Positions 1 to 9,687 are shown, counted from the stretch's first letter. The stretch is 64,000 nt of DNA from Flavobacteriales bacterium (GCA_947447525.1 CANFJL010000001.1:186001-250000); one strand, 5' to 3'. A program made the numbers and translations. The notes: a model not told the origin generated them from the sequence alone.

Positions 1-54
1 TTATGGTAAGTGAATCTTTTGTTAAATTATCGAGAGATTTCATTTTTATCAATT

Positions 55-2373
55 ATGCGTCTAAATTTGTACAAAAGAACAAAATTGAAATCGTTTCTAA
101 GCTCCTTTTTCTTAGTATTTTTATTTATCTCGGTAAATTGTACTGCACAACAAAAAATCGGATTGGTTTTAAGTGGGGGAGGAGCAACAGGTTTAGCCCA
201 TATTGGTGTATTAAAAGCTTTAGAAGAAAAGGGTATTCCAATTGATTATATCACCGGCACATCTGCTGGCGCATTAGTGGGAAGCATGTACGCATGCGGT
301 TACTCTCCGCAAGAAATCGAAAATTATGTTTTAAGTGAATCATTTCAATTAATGACGAATGGTAAACTTGAAGCTGATAAAAGATTTTTATTTCAAGAAA
401 GAGATAACGATGCCTCTATTTTTAATTTTTCATTCTCCAAGGATAGTATTTTAAGAAAATCGATTCCGCTTAATTTAGTGACGCCATCTTATCTGGATTT
501 TGAAATGGCACGTTTACTAGGAACTGTTAGCGCAAGTCATTTCAATTCATTTGATAGTTTATTTGTTCCGTTTAGATGTGTTGCCTCTGATGTAGTAAAT
601 AAAAAAAGCACGTCGTTCTCTACCGGTCATCTTAATCAAGCTGTTCGGGCTTCAATGACTTATCCGTTTTATGTTAATCCAATTAGAATTGATGGAATTG
701 TTTATTTTGATGGAGGACTTTACAACAATTTTCCCGTCAACATTATGTATAATGATTTCCATCCTGATTTTATTATTGGCAGCAATGTTTCTGATAATGC
801 GAAGGCTCCAGATGAGCAAGACTTTATTGGAATGTTAGAAAACATGATGGCTACTCCTACCGATTACTCAATACCTTGTGCTGAAGGGATTATTATTAAT
901 CCCAAATCAAATGTCGGCCTCTTTGAATTTGATGAGGTAAAACAGGCCATTCAAGATGGTTATCTCGCTGCAAGTTTAATGCTTGATTCCATTTCGAAGT
1001 ACATTACAATTCATCAAGATTCTTCATCCCTGGCTCAAAAAAGAGCTGTGTTTAAATCACAAACAACCCCTTTAACTGTTTCTTCCATCACCAATAATTA
1101 TAGTAAAAAGAAGGATTTGAAGTTTGCGCGATCGACTATGATTAAAGGCAGAAAAGGGGAAGTGTTATCAAATGAATTGCTTGAAAAAAGATATTTCAGG
1201 TTATATGCTACACCGCATATTGACTTTGTGTATCCTACTTTTCAATTGAAAAAAGATTCTAGTTATAATCTTGATTTGAAACTCAGAAAGTCAAAGGATT
1301 TTAGAATTGATATTGGTGGACATGTTTGTTCTCGTGCCGTAAATACAGGTTATATTGGACTCACTTATCAAGGTTTAGGCAAGGTAGCCTATGGATTGCA
1401 TGCTGAATCTTATTTCGGTAAATTTTATGGCGCAGGAAAATTAGAAGCGTCACTTCAAATTCCTTCTGTTTTCCCAATCTCCGGCTCTATTTATTTAGTA
1501 TTAAATCGTTGGGATTATTTCAGAAGTTTTGCTACTTTCTTTGAAGACGTTCAACCTTCATTCTTGGTTCAAAACGAAGTGTATTATGGAGTGAAATTTA
1601 AACATCCAATATTTAATAATTCGAAAGGGACTTTAGATTTTCGAATGTTTAATTTGAGTGATGATTATTACCAAACCAAACAATTCACAAATAAGGACAC
1701 TACAGATGTGACGCTTCTTTCTGGTTCTACAATTAGTTATGAATTGGAACAAAACACGCTCAATCGCAAGCAGTTTGCTTCAAAAGGAAGCTTAATAGAT
1801 GTTAAAATGCGTTTCGTTACTGCTCAAGAAAATACAATTCCTGGATCAACTTCTCCACTAGATACGATTTCGTTCCGTCAGCATGATTGGTTCAATTTAA
1901 CTGCTGAATTCCAGCATTATTTTGAAGTGAATTCTAAAATTCATATTGGAATTCATTCTAAAGGAATGCTCAATTCTCAATCACTTTTTGCAAATTATAC
2001 TGCTAGTCTTTTATCACTACCTAGTTTTGCGATTCTTCCCGATATGGAAACTTATTTTCTTCCTGAATATAGATCTCCGCAACATTTAGGTGCAGGTTTA
2101 AACTTCGTTTATGGTATTGGAAAGAATTTCGAATACCGACTTGATGCGTATTATTATCAGCCCTTCATTCAATTAATTAAAAATCCAGACGGTTCAATTC
2201 AATATGCTAAACCTTATAAGGCAGCATCCTTCTTGGCATCATCTTCCTTAATTTATAATACAGTCTTAGGACCTATTAGAGCAACTTTAAATTATTTCCC
2301 AAAACAAGCCCGACCTTTAGCCTTTCAAATTAGTTACGGATATGTTTTGTTTAATGAACGCGCAGTTCGATAA
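55..2373 (+). CDS. Patatin-like phospholipase with C-terminal outer-membrane barrel
   Basis: Predicted lipid acyl hydrolase of the PlpD type. From the ATG at 55 (772 residues) the protein begins with a basic, then hydrophobic signal peptide ending near residue 32. The patatin domain follows: oxyanion-hole glycine loop at residues 40-46 (SGGGATG), nucleophile Ser70 in GTSAG, and catalytic Asp219 in DGG. Residues from about 400 to the end alternate polar and aromatic residues like a surface-antigen (BamA-type) beta-barrel, so the enzyme is probably tethered to or exported through the outer membrane. A GTG at 10 would add 15 residues ahead of the signal peptide and is less likely. The substrate is unknown. 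No operon partner is visible; the next gene has its own promoter box. Confidence 0.85.
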   Translation: MRLNLYKRTKLKSFLSSFFLVFLFISVNCTAQQKIGLVLSGGGATGLAHIGVLKALEEKGIPIDYITGTSAGALVGSMYACGYSPQEIENYVLSESFQLMTNGKLEADKRFLFQERDNDASIFNFSFSKDSILRKSIPLNLVTPSYLDFEMARLLGTVSASHFNSFDSLFVPFRCVASDVVNKKSTSFSTGHLNQAVRASMTYPFYVNPIRIDGIVYFDGGLYNNFPVNIMYNDFHPDFIIGSNVSDNAKAPDEQDFIGMLENMMATPTDYSIPCAEGIIINPKSNVGLFEFDEVKQAIQDGYLAASLMLDSISKYITIHQDSSSLAQKRAVFKSQTTPLTVSSITNNYSKKKDLKFARSTMIKGRKGEVLSNELLEKRYFRLYATPHIDFVYPTFQLKKDSSYNLDLKLRKSKDFRIDIGGHVCSRAVNTGYIGLTYQGLGKVAYGLHAESYFGKFYGAGKLEASLQIPSVFPISGSIYLVLNRWDYFRSFATFFEDVQPSFLVQNEVYYGVKFKHPIFNNSKGTLDFRMFNLSDDYYQTKQFTNKDTTDVTLLSGSTISYELEQNTLNRKQFASKGSLIDVKMRFVTAQENTIPGSTSPLDTISFRQHDWFNLTAEFQHYFEVNSKIHIGIHSKGMLNSQSLFANYTASLLSLPSFAILPDMETYFLPEYRSPQHLGAGLNFVYGIGKNFEYRLDAYYYQPFIQLIKNPDGSIQYAKPYKAASFLASSSLIYNTVLGPIRATLNYFPKQARPLAFQISYGYVLFNERAVR

Positions 2374-2384
2374 GGACCTTTAAT

Positions 2385-2392
2385 TATCTTTG
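2385..2392 (+). promoter_or_regulatory. Bacteroidota -7 box (TATCTTTG) for the VOC gene
   Basis: TATCTTTG matches the TAnnTTTG consensus and lies 13 bases before the ATG at 2406, which implies a leader of about 10 nucleotides. No TTTG lies at the usual -33 distance, so this is a partial promoter call. Confidence 0.45.
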
Positions 2393-2405
2393 TAAAAAAA
2401 ATAAA

Positions 2406-3470
2406 ATGGAGAAAATCATTTGTGGAATTCAACAAATGGGTATCGGTGTCCCTAATGTAAATGAAATTTGGGCTTGGTACAGATTGCAATTTGGTATGGA
2501 TGTAAAGATATTTGAAGAGGCGGCAGAAGCTCCTTTGATGATAGATTACACTGCCGATAAGGTGCAGTCCAGAACAGCCACTCTTGCATTGAGTATGAAT
2601 GGGGGGGGAGGTTTCGAAATTTGGCAATTTACTTCTCGGAATACTGAGAAAGCTTCTTTTGATATCCGTATGGGTGATTTTGGATTACTGGCATGTAAAA
2701 TAAAATCTAGAGATGTTCAAGCTTCTTATGAATTCTTAAAGAATAATAAGGTTACCATCCTAAATGAACCAAGAAAAGATCCAAATGGCGTGCTTTCTTT
2801 TTTTCTATTAGATCCAAATGGAAATATTTTTCAAGTGGTAGAATCCAATTCTTGGTTTGGTCAAACAGGTCATAAGTCACGATGTGGAGGTGTTGCGGGT
2901 TCAATTATTGGTGTTTCAAACATGGATAAATCTCTGGTATTGTATAGAGATATATTAAACTATGATCTTATTGATTATGATGTAACAGGTGTTTTTGAAG
3001 ATTTTAATGGATTGAATGGAGGCAATCGTACTTTTAGGCGTGTTCGTCTTTCCCATAGTGCAGATCGAAAAGGTCCTTTTGCACCTTTATTGGGCGCTTC
3101 TTCAATAGAATTGGTTCAAGTTTTAGAGGATAATACCAGTCGAAAAATATTTGAGAACCGTTTGTGGGGAGATTGGGGCTTTATTCATCTTTGTTTTGAT
3201 GTTCAAGGAATGGATGCCTTACAAAAGCAATGTGATACTTTAGGTTTCCCATTTACAGTTGATAGTGGTAGCACTTTTGACATGGGTGAAGCAGGGGGTC
3301 GTTTTTCCTACGTTGAGGATCCCGACGGAACGCTAATTGAATTTGTAGAAACCCATAAGGTTCCCGTTCTTAAAAAGATTGGGTGGTATATAAATCTGAA
3401 ACACAGAAAACCAGGAAAGTCGCTACCAAGATTTATCTTGAAAGCAATGGGATTGAATAGGGTAAAATAA
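2406..3470 (+). CDS. VOC (glyoxalase/dioxygenase) superfamily protein, two domains
   Basis: The 354 residues hold two vicinal-oxygen-chelate modules, about 5-150 and 165-320. Each has the beta-alpha-beta-beta-beta pattern and a glyoxalase-like end (LDPNGNIFQVVE and DPDGTLIEFVE). Candidate metal ligands in the second module are His261 (FIHLCFDV) and the Glu of IEFVE. There is no signal peptide, so it should be cytoplasmic. The family includes glyoxalase I, extradiol dioxygenases and antibiotic-binding proteins; the reaction here cannot be assigned. It ends directly against the convergent serine hydrolase gene. Confidence 0.75.
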   Translation: MEKIICGIQQMGIGVPNVNEIWAWYRLQFGMDVKIFEEAAEAPLMIDYTADKVQSRTATLALSMNGGGGFEIWQFTSRNTEKASFDIRMGDFGLLACKIKSRDVQASYEFLKNNKVTILNEPRKDPNGVLSFFLLDPNGNIFQVVESNSWFGQTGHKSRCGGVAGSIIGVSNMDKSLVLYRDILNYDLIDYDVTGVFEDFNGLNGGNRTFRRVRLSHSADRKGPFAPLLGASSIELVQVLEDNTSRKIFENRLWGDWGFIHLCFDVQGMDALQKQCDTLGFPFTVDSGSTFDMGEAGGRFSYVEDPDGTLIEFVETHKVPVLKKIGWYINLKHRKPGKSLPRFILKAMGLNRVK

Positions 3471-5366
3471 TTACTTTTTTCTACTGTTTACAGCTTCATA
3501 AACTACGTGTTGAAGTTGTGTTCGGATTCCTAAGTCACGTAATTTCCAGTTGTCTTGGTCTGGATGAACTCTGTTTGAAAGAAATATAAAAACTACTTCA
3601 TCCTTTGGGTCTGCCCATGCTAATGTTCCCGTAAAACCGGAATGTCCAAAACTTAAGGATGATGCCAATTCATCGCAAGTTCCACCTCCACTAGCGTTCG
3701 GTCTATCAAATCCTGCACCTCTTCTGTTTCCTGCAAATTGCGCTTTGGTATATTCTTGCATAATGGCTTCGTTGAAATAGGTCTGCCCACCATATTTCCC
3801 ATGATTTAATATGAGTTGCATGATACTTGCAAGATCTGTAGCATTGGAGAAGATTCCTGCATGTCCACCAACGCCTCCTAACATTGCTGCTCCGGGATCA
3901 TGCACATAACCATGGATTAATTGTTTTCTGAATGCTTGATCTCTTTCAGTAGGAACAATTTGTGTCAAAGGGAAAAAAGACCTAGGTAAATAGCGTAAAT
4001 ATCTTAATCCCATTGGAGCATAGATCATTTCTGTTAAATAGGTGTTTTGCTTCTTTCCAATTAATTTCTCGAAAATCTTTTGAGTAAAATAGTAGCATAA
4101 ATCAGAATATTCATATTTTTTTGCGCCCAAAGGTGTCGATAAAATTTGCTGGTACATACTGTCAACATAATCCGTACGCATAAAAATATTTCCCGCAACC
4201 TCTAATTCATATCCATTCCCCGCTTTCTTTGCATATATACTCGGATTTAACTGACCATTTTTCAGTGTTTTTTTATAAAACGCAATCCATGGTGTTAATC
4301 CAGATTGATGCGCCATCATTTCTCTTAATCCAATATTACTGTAGCTGGTTTCCTTTGTTAATTCTGGAATGTAATCTTTCAATTTTTTATCTAAACTGTA
4401 TAAACCTTTATATTGTAAATGCATTGCTAAAAGAGTAGATCCCGCTATTTTAGAGATAGAGGCAATATCGTAAACGGCTTCATTATTGATTTTTATACTT
4501 GAATCTGTATAGGTTTGTGAACCAAAACTTTTTCGATAAATAAATTGTCCCTTCACAGCAACTGCAATTTGACATCCAGGATAAGCACCGTCTTTAATTC
4601 CTTTTAAAGCAATTTCATCAATTCTTTTTAATTTATTTGGATCAATTCCAAGATCTTCAGGTGCTCCGAATTTAAGACGTCCATTGGGAACAGTTACTAA
4701 TCCATGGCCTGTTTTATAAAGATGTCCAAGATCATGATCTAAGGTTGCCTTGGTTCCAATCGCTCCAAAAAGTAGTTGCGCCGCTCTGTTTTGTGCCATC
4801 CAATGGTTTTCACGCCCCCAAAGTATAGCCTTACATTGTGAATGAAGATTGCTTTTAAAAATCTCTCCTTCTCCAAATATAATACTAATCTTTTCTAGGT
4901 TCTTTGGTAATTTTTCTAAAACAATATGCTGCTGTTTATTGATGGTAAGTGATTCTGTACTGTCAGCATGGAAGGAGATCAAACATAAATCAAATTGTCC
5001 AAGATGACTATATATAGAATCTGGGATTTGCTCCGCATTGTGAAAGGTGAAATTAGTAGTTTGTGCAAATAAAGATATCGTTTCTCTAAATTCGGAACTG
5101 TTCCCCCCAATACTTAAAAGCGCAATCTTTCTATCAAGCTTTGCCAATGGCAATACTTGCGCATCATTTTTTAGGAGTACTAACTCTTTTTCTATAGCCT
5201 TAAATTGTTCTGATGTCGAAAGGTTTTGTGACTTTTTTAATGGCTCACTTAACCAATTTTTAGGCACTGGTGGATAAGGAATATTTGAATTCTCTTTCCA
5301 TTGCTGCATGCAAAAAGAAAATAATACAATACTCAATATAAGATAGATAAAGGGTCTCTTTTTCAT
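3471..5366 (-). CDS. Secreted serine hydrolase (beta-lactamase fold) with N-terminal GH3 C-domain remnant
   Basis: After a hydrophobic export segment (residues 5-19), residues about 55-210 look like the C-terminal (alpha/beta sandwich) domain of family 3 glycoside hydrolases: LLKND..VLPL, the IALLSIGG strand, and AAQLLFGAIG near its end. Residues about 235-625 are a class C beta-lactamase/penicillin-binding fold with S303-x-x-K306, Y420-S-D422 and H575-S-G577 as the three active-site elements. Many Bacteroidota encode a roughly 1000-residue fusion of GH3 N-acetylglucosaminidase barrel, GH3 C-domain and this hydrolase. Here the catalytic barrel is absent although the signal peptide is intact. 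A role in peptidoglycan fragment turnover is inferred from that fusion. It is convergent with the VOC gene. Confidence 0.8.
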   Translation of the reverse strand: MKKRPFIYLILSIVLFSFCMQQWKENSNIPYPPVPKNWLSEPLKKSQNLSTSEQFKAIEKELVLLKNDAQVLPLAKLDRKIALLSIGGNSSEFRETISLFAQTTNFTFHNAEQIPDSIYSHLGQFDLCLISFHADSTESLTINKQQHIVLEKLPKNLEKISIIFGEGEIFKSNLHSQCKAILWGRENHWMAQNRAAQLLFGAIGTKATLDHDLGHLYKTGHGLVTVPNGRLKFGAPEDLGIDPNKLKRIDEIALKGIKDGAYPGCQIAVAVKGQFIYRKSFGSQTYTDSSIKINNEAVYDIASISKIAGSTLLAMHLQYKGLYSLDKKLKDYIPELTKETSYSNIGLREMMAHQSGLTPWIAFYKKTLKNGQLNPSIYAKKAGNGYELEVAGNIFMRTDYVDSMYQQILSTPLGAKKYEYSDLCYYFTQKIFEKLIGKKQNTYLTEMIYAPMGLRYLRYLPRSFFPLTQIVPTERDQAFRKQLIHGYVHDPGAAMLGGVGGHAGIFSNATDLASIMQLILNHGKYGGQTYFNEAIMQEYTKAQFAGNRRGAGFDRPNASGGGTCDELASSLSFGHSGFTGTLAWADPKDEVVFIFLSNRVHPDQDNWKLRDLGIRTQLQHVVYEAVNSRKK

Positions 5367-5384
5367 AGTTGAAATAATCTATAA

Positions 5385-5392
5385 CAAATCTA
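5385..5392 (-). promoter_or_regulatory. Possible -7 box (TAGATTTG) for the serine hydrolase gene
   Basis: Read on the minus strand this is TAGATTTG, a TAnnTTTG match ending 18 bases before the start codon. The rest of the 274-base gap to pckA is AT-rich, with no ORF or strong hairpin. Confidence 0.35.
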
Positions 5393-5596
5393 TATAAAAG
5401 TTATGGGCTATGTTATTTATTGAAGTTAAAAAACATATTGTTAATGATTTAATCCTAAAAATAAGATAGTGTCATTTATACACTAATATAAGGTAAGAAA
5501 AATCTTTCAAAAAAACTAAATTTTTTCTCAACAGACTATTTTCCTTTTGTTCGTAAATAGTTGAGTCAAAATAGTCATAAATCCCTAACATGCCCT

Positions 5597-5604
5597 TAAT
5601 TTTG
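5597..5604 (+). promoter_or_regulatory. Bacteroidota -7 box (TAATTTTG) for pckA
   Basis: TAATTTTG fits TAnnTTTG and lies 36 bases before the pckA ATG, implying a leader of about 33 nucleotides. No clear -33 TTTG is present at the right spacing. Confidence 0.4.
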
Positions 5605-5640
5605 CTCTAATATTATTGAAAATCTAAATTAGATAACATT

Positions 5641-7251
5641 ATGGATTTAGTCGGAAAATTTGGTGAAAACGCAGATTTATCTGCTACACTCGGAATGCAT
5701 AATTTAGGCAGTCAATATTGGAATCTTTCGCCTGCTGAATTGGTTGAAGACTGCATTCTTTGTGGTGAAGGAATGCTTACAGATACTGGCGCCCTTGCTA
5801 TTGAGACAGGTGAGTTTACAGGCCGTTCTCCTAAAGATCGATTCATCGTTAGAGATGAGATTACTGAAAATGCTGTTTGGTGGGGCAATGTAAATATTGG
5901 TTTTACACCCGCGCAATTTGACGCTCTTTACAATCGTATGTTAGCGTATTTGAATGGTAAGGATGTATATGTGAGAGATGCTCAAGCATGTGCTGATGTT
6001 GATTTCCAAATGAATATTCGAGTTGTTACTGAATTAGCTTGGTCTAGCTTATTTGCATATAATATGTTCTTGCGTCCTGATGATGAGACCATTGAAACTT
6101 TCTTGCCTGATTGGCACATAGTATGTATTCCTACTTTTTTAGCAGATCCAAAAATTGATGGAACCCGTCAAGCTAATTTTGCAATTCTGAATTTTACTAA
6201 AAAAATAATATTAATTGGTGGAACTGGATATACTGGTGAAATTAAAAAAGGAATTTTCTCTGCTTTAAATTTTATTTTACCTCATGAAAAAGGGGTGCTG
6301 TCCATGCATTGTTCAGCAAATATTGGAAAAGATGGTGATACTGCTATCTTTTTTGGTCTGTCAGGAACCGGTAAAACTACCCTTTCTTCAGATCCAAACC
6401 GTCAGTTGATTGGAGACGATGAGCATGGTTGGAGTGAAAACACTGTATTTAATTTTGAGGGTGGTTGTTATGCTAAAACAATTGACTTATCAGCTGAAAA
6501 AGAACCTCAGATTTATAATGCTATTAAATTTGGTGCTTTATTAGAAAATATTGGTTTTAAGGCAGAATCTTCTAGCCCTGATTATGCTGATGGTACCATA
6601 ACTGAAAATACAAGGGTGTCCTACCCAATTCATTTTATTGATAATGTTGTTGTTCCCTCTATTGGTGGAGCTCCAAAAAACATATTCTTTCTAACTGCAG
6701 ATGCTTTTGGTGTACTCCCTCCAATTTCTCTTCTAACTAAAGAACAAGCTATGTATCATTTTATGTCAGGTTATACAGCGAAGGTAGCAGGAACTGAAGT
6801 TGGAATTACAGAACCAACCACTACTTTTTCAGCTGGATTTGGCGCAGCTTTTTTACCACTGCATCCTGCAAAGTACGCTAAATTGTTAGGTGATAAATTA
6901 CACGGAACAGATATTAAAGTTTGGTTAATCAATACAGGTTGGTCCGGTGGTTCTTATGGAACTGGTTCTAGAATGAAATTATCTTATACAAGAGCAATGA
7001 TTACAGCTGCTTTAACAGGTAAGTTAAATGATGTTTCTTATGAATCTATGCCTTTCTTTGATTTGTCCTTCCCAACAGTTTGCGAAGGTGTTCCTAGTGA
7101 ATTATTGAATCCTCGAAATACTTGGTCAGACAAACAAGCTTATGACGAAACAGCACAGAATTTGGCGCAAAAATTTGTGGCTAATTTTGAAAAATTTGCT
7201 GCTGAAACAAGCGCTGAAATAGTTGCTGCAGCTCCTAAAGTTTTAGTTTAG
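5641..7251 (+). CDS. pckA: Phosphoenolpyruvate carboxykinase (ATP)
   Basis: Converts oxaloacetate plus ATP to phosphoenolpyruvate plus CO2, the entry step of gluconeogenesis, in the cytoplasm. At 536 residues it is full length for the ATP-dependent family. Visible signatures are the P-loop GLSGTGKTTLSSDP (about residues 239-252), the metal-binding IGDDEHGW just after it, and TGRSPKDR near residue 60, which binds the substrate carboxylate. The gene stands alone, with its own promoter box and a strong UUCG-loop terminator. It therefore appears to be transcribed as a single gene. Confidence 0.97.
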   Translation: MDLVGKFGENADLSATLGMHNLGSQYWNLSPAELVEDCILCGEGMLTDTGALAIETGEFTGRSPKDRFIVRDEITENAVWWGNVNIGFTPAQFDALYNRMLAYLNGKDVYVRDAQACADVDFQMNIRVVTELAWSSLFAYNMFLRPDDETIETFLPDWHIVCIPTFLADPKIDGTRQANFAILNFTKKIILIGGTGYTGEIKKGIFSALNFILPHEKGVLSMHCSANIGKDGDTAIFFGLSGTGKTTLSSDPNRQLIGDDEHGWSENTVFNFEGGCYAKTIDLSAEKEPQIYNAIKFGALLENIGFKAESSSPDYADGTITENTRVSYPIHFIDNVVVPSIGGAPKNIFFLTADAFGVLPPISLLTKEQAMYHFMSGYTAKVAGTEVGITEPTTTFSAGFGAAFLPLHPAKYAKLLGDKLHGTDIKVWLINTGWSGGSYGTGSRMKLSYTRAMITAALTGKLNDVSYESMPFFDLSFPTVCEGVPSELLNPRNTWSDKQAYDETAQNLAQKFVANFEKFAAETSAEIVAAAPKVLV

Positions 7252-7277
7252 TTCATCAATCAACACCCTAATAAATC

Positions 7278-7302
7278 AAGCTGCTTCGGCAGCTTTTTTT
7301 TT
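7278..7302 (+). terminator. Rho-independent terminator of pckA
   Basis: A perfect 7-bp stem AAGCTGC/GCAGCTT closes a TTCG tetraloop and is followed by a T run. Confidence 0.93.
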
Positions 7303-7335
7303 GATCAATGCTTTACTAAAAATCGCTATTTTTGA

Positions 7336-8235
7336 ATGATGGATTTTTTAGATCAATTAGAGGCAGAGGCCATTTATATTCTTAGAGAAACAGCTGCGCA
7401 GTTTCAAAATCCAGTGCTATTATTTAGCGGTGGAAAGGATAGTATTTGTTTGGTTCATCTTGCTAAAAAAGCATTTTATCCTCACAAAATACCTTTTTCT
7501 TTGCTTCATATTGACACGGGACATAATTTTCAGGAAGCATTGGATTTTAGAGATGTCTTGGTTCAGGATTTAAATCTAAAATTATTTATTCGCTATGTCG
7601 CTGAGGATATGACTGCCAATGGACTTGTGGATTTGGATCAAAAATTTCCGTCTAGAAATACCTTTCAAACCATTTCTTTATTAAAAGCGATTGAATTATA
7701 CGATTTTGATGCTTGTATTGGTGGAGCACGACGCGACGAAGAAAAAGCGCGCGCTAAAGAAAGAATTTTTTCTCATCGAAATCATCAAGGTAAATGGCTC
7801 CCTGAATCCCAAGGTCCTGAAGTATGGCGTATTTTGAATGGTTCGATTTTGAAAGGTGAAAACATGAGGGTTTTTCCCTTGTCGAATTGGACTGAAATTG
7901 ATGTTTGGCAATATATTTTGCGTGAAAACATATTGCTTCCTTCTTTGTATTTTTCACATTCGCGTCCCTGTTTTCAATTAGGAGATGGTTCCTTGATGTA
8001 TGTGAATCAATTCGTGAAAGTTGACGAAAATGATGTAATTGAAACGAGGAAGGTAAGATATCGGACCGTTGGCGACATGACTTGTACAGCTGCTATTGAA
8101 AGTGATGCGAGCACAGTATCTGAAGTAATTGAAGAACTGATTCATGCAAGAATTTCTGAAAGAGGTGCTACACGAATCGATGATAGAATAAGTGATGCCG
8201 GAATGGAAGACCGTAAAAAGGAGGGCTATTTTTAA
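7336..8235 (+). CDS. cysD: Sulfate adenylyltransferase subunit 2
   Basis: Small catalytic subunit of ATP sulfurylase; with CysN it makes adenosine 5'-phosphosulfate from ATP and sulfate. The 299 residues match the usual length. The PP-loop S31-G-G-K-D-S36 of the N-type ATP pyrophosphatase fold is clear, as are GGARRDEEKARAKER and the FPLSNWTEIDVWQYI segment typical of the family. Two adjacent ATGs (7336 and 7339) are possible starts. The stop codon overlaps the cysN ATG in TAATG, so the two subunits are probably translationally coupled. No cysH, cysC or sulfite reductase gene lies in the window, so the use of the APS is decided elsewhere. Confidence 0.95.
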   Translation: MMDFLDQLEAEAIYILRETAAQFQNPVLLFSGGKDSICLVHLAKKAFYPHKIPFSLLHIDTGHNFQEALDFRDVLVQDLNLKLFIRYVAEDMTANGLVDLDQKFPSRNTFQTISLLKAIELYDFDACIGGARRDEEKARAKERIFSHRNHQGKWLPESQGPEVWRILNGSILKGENMRVFPLSNWTEIDVWQYILRENILLPSLYFSHSRPCFQLGDGSLMYVNQFVKVDENDVIETRKVRYRTVGDMTCTAAIESDASTVSEVIEELIHARISERGATRIDDRISDAGMEDRKKEGYF

Positions 8236-9455
8236 TGGATATGGAAAATAAAAAATTGATTCGCCTCTTTACTGCCGGAAATGTTGATGATGGAAAAAGT
8301 ACCCTCATCGGGCGGCTTCTATTTGATTCTGGTGCCATTTCAACAGATATTCTATTGGGCTTAAGTGAACTGAAAAACAGTAGAACCTTACATGAAAACT
8401 TTGATCTTTCTTATCTAACGGATGGCCTTCGTGCCGAAAGGGAACAAGGAATTACCATAGATGTTGCCTATAAATATTTTTCTACCGATACCCATAAATA
8501 TATTATCTCGGATACTCCTGGTCATCTTGAATATACCCGAAATATGTTTACAGGAGCCTCATTATGTGATATTGCAATTATCTTAATTGATGTAAATACA
8601 GGTATCACCGAACAAACAAAACGCCACAGTAAGATTGCAGCATTACTCCAAGTTTCCAAAGTAATTGTCGCCGTAAATAAAATGGATCTTATTCATTATA
8701 ATCAAGATGTGTTTGATAAGATTTCTAGTGAATATTTAACCTTCGCTGCTGAAATAGGTCTTGTTGATGTGAGTTTGATCCCTCTCTCAGCCCTCAATGG
8801 TGAACAAGTAACCTTCGTAACGGGAAAAATGCCATGGTATCATGGCGGAACACTCTTTGAACAAATCAGCAATTTCTCTCCAATAGAAAAAGTCATTGAA
8901 TCTTCTAGTTTTCGTTTACAAGTACAACATGTGTTGCCAAGTAATGACTCTGATTTTTATTTAGGCGAGGTTGTCTCTGGCAGCGTTGCTGTTGGACAAA
9001 AAATTCAAGTAGGTGTAGCGGGAAAATTTGTAACCGTGGATCAGATTATAAGCAACTTTAATGCTATTGATCAGGCCTCTGCTGGAATGCCTATTACATT
9101 AAAATTAAAAGAGAACTGTAATGTAAATAGAGGTTCTGTTTTTTTTAGCAAAGTCCTTCCGCCTAGTTGTTCTAATAAGATTAAAGCAACCTTATGTTGG
9201 ATGTCTAAAAATAGTGGTTTGGTTGATCAAGAGTATTTTCTTCAATTGGGCTCACTTAAAGTGAAAGCTTGCATTAAAAAAATAAATGAAGATCAGAAAA
9301 TAAATGAAATTCAACTCAATGAAATAGTAGCAGTAGAAATTCAGACTAAAGAAATTATAGCATTTGACAGCTATCTTTTTTCTAAAGAATTGGGGAGTTT
9401 TATTTTAATAGACCTATCAAATAATGCCACATTAGCGGCAGGAACTATTCAATAG
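8235..9455 (+). CDS. cysN: Sulfate adenylyltransferase subunit 1 (GTPase)
   Basis: GTPase subunit that drives sulfate activation by CysD. It is an EF-Tu-like protein with G1 GNVDDGKS (residues 15-22), G3 DTPGH (about 96-100) and G4 NKMD (about 150-153), followed by two beta-barrel domains. The 406 residues contain no fused APS kinase (CysC) domain, unlike some homologues. A second in-frame ATG at 8241 is an alternative start. It forms a two-gene operon with cysD and converges on rpmH across a hairpin. Confidence 0.95.
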   Translation: MDMENKKLIRLFTAGNVDDGKSTLIGRLLFDSGAISTDILLGLSELKNSRTLHENFDLSYLTDGLRAEREQGITIDVAYKYFSTDTHKYIISDTPGHLEYTRNMFTGASLCDIAIILIDVNTGITEQTKRHSKIAALLQVSKVIVAVNKMDLIHYNQDVFDKISSEYLTFAAEIGLVDVSLIPLSALNGEQVTFVTGKMPWYHGGTLFEQISNFSPIEKVIESSSFRLQVQHVLPSNDSDFYLGEVVSGSVAVGQKIQVGVAGKFVTVDQIISNFNAIDQASAGMPITLKLKENCNVNRGSVFFSKVLPPSCSNKIKATLCWMSKNSGLVDQEYFLQLGSLKVKACIKKINEDQKINEIQLNEIVAVEIQTKEIIAFDSYLFSKELGSFILIDLSNNATLAAGTIQ

Positions 9456-9457
9456 TC

Positions 9458-9484
9458 AAAAAAAAACCTCGGCTAACCGAGGTT
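9458..9484 (-). terminator. Terminator between convergent rpmH and cysN
   Basis: An 8-bp stem AACCTCGG/CCGAGGTT with a CTAA loop. Read on the minus strand it is followed by nine T, so it terminates rpmH well. On the plus strand the T run is poor. Confidence 0.85.
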
Positions 9485-9492
9485 AATATATC

Positions 9493-9651
9493 TTAACGCT
9501 TGTGTAGACCTTCGTCAGAAACCGAAAGTTTCTTTCTTCCTTTGCGACGTCTAGACGCCAAAACTCTACGGCCATTCTTGCTAGCCATTCTACTGCGGAA
9601 ACCGTGTTTGTTTCTTCTTTTTCTTACCGATGGTTGAAACGTTCTTTTCAT
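9493..9651 (-). CDS. rpmH: 50S ribosomal protein L34
   Basis: A 52-residue, extremely basic protein beginning MKRTFQPS with the L34 signature ([13 protein letters not shown]) and ending GLHKR. It is a component of the large ribosomal subunit. In many bacteria rpmH is followed by rnpA; here it is monocistronic, with its own promoter (9688-9717) and terminator. Confidence 0.98.
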   Translation of the reverse strand: MKRTFQPSVRKRRNKHGFRSRMASKNGRRVLASRRRKGRKKLSVSDEGLHKR

Positions 9652-9687
9652 CTTATATATCCTTAATGCTGTTCAAAATTAGGAATG

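Noticed and set aside
7336-9455. cysD-cysN as NodPQ-type sulfation genes
   Set aside because: No sulfotransferase, nod gene or fused APS kinase is present; ordinary sulfate activation is the simpler reading.
8235-9455. cysN as an EF-Tu or other translation GTPase
   Set aside because: GNVDDGKSTLIGRLL and the pairing with cysD in a TAATG overlap identify CysN.
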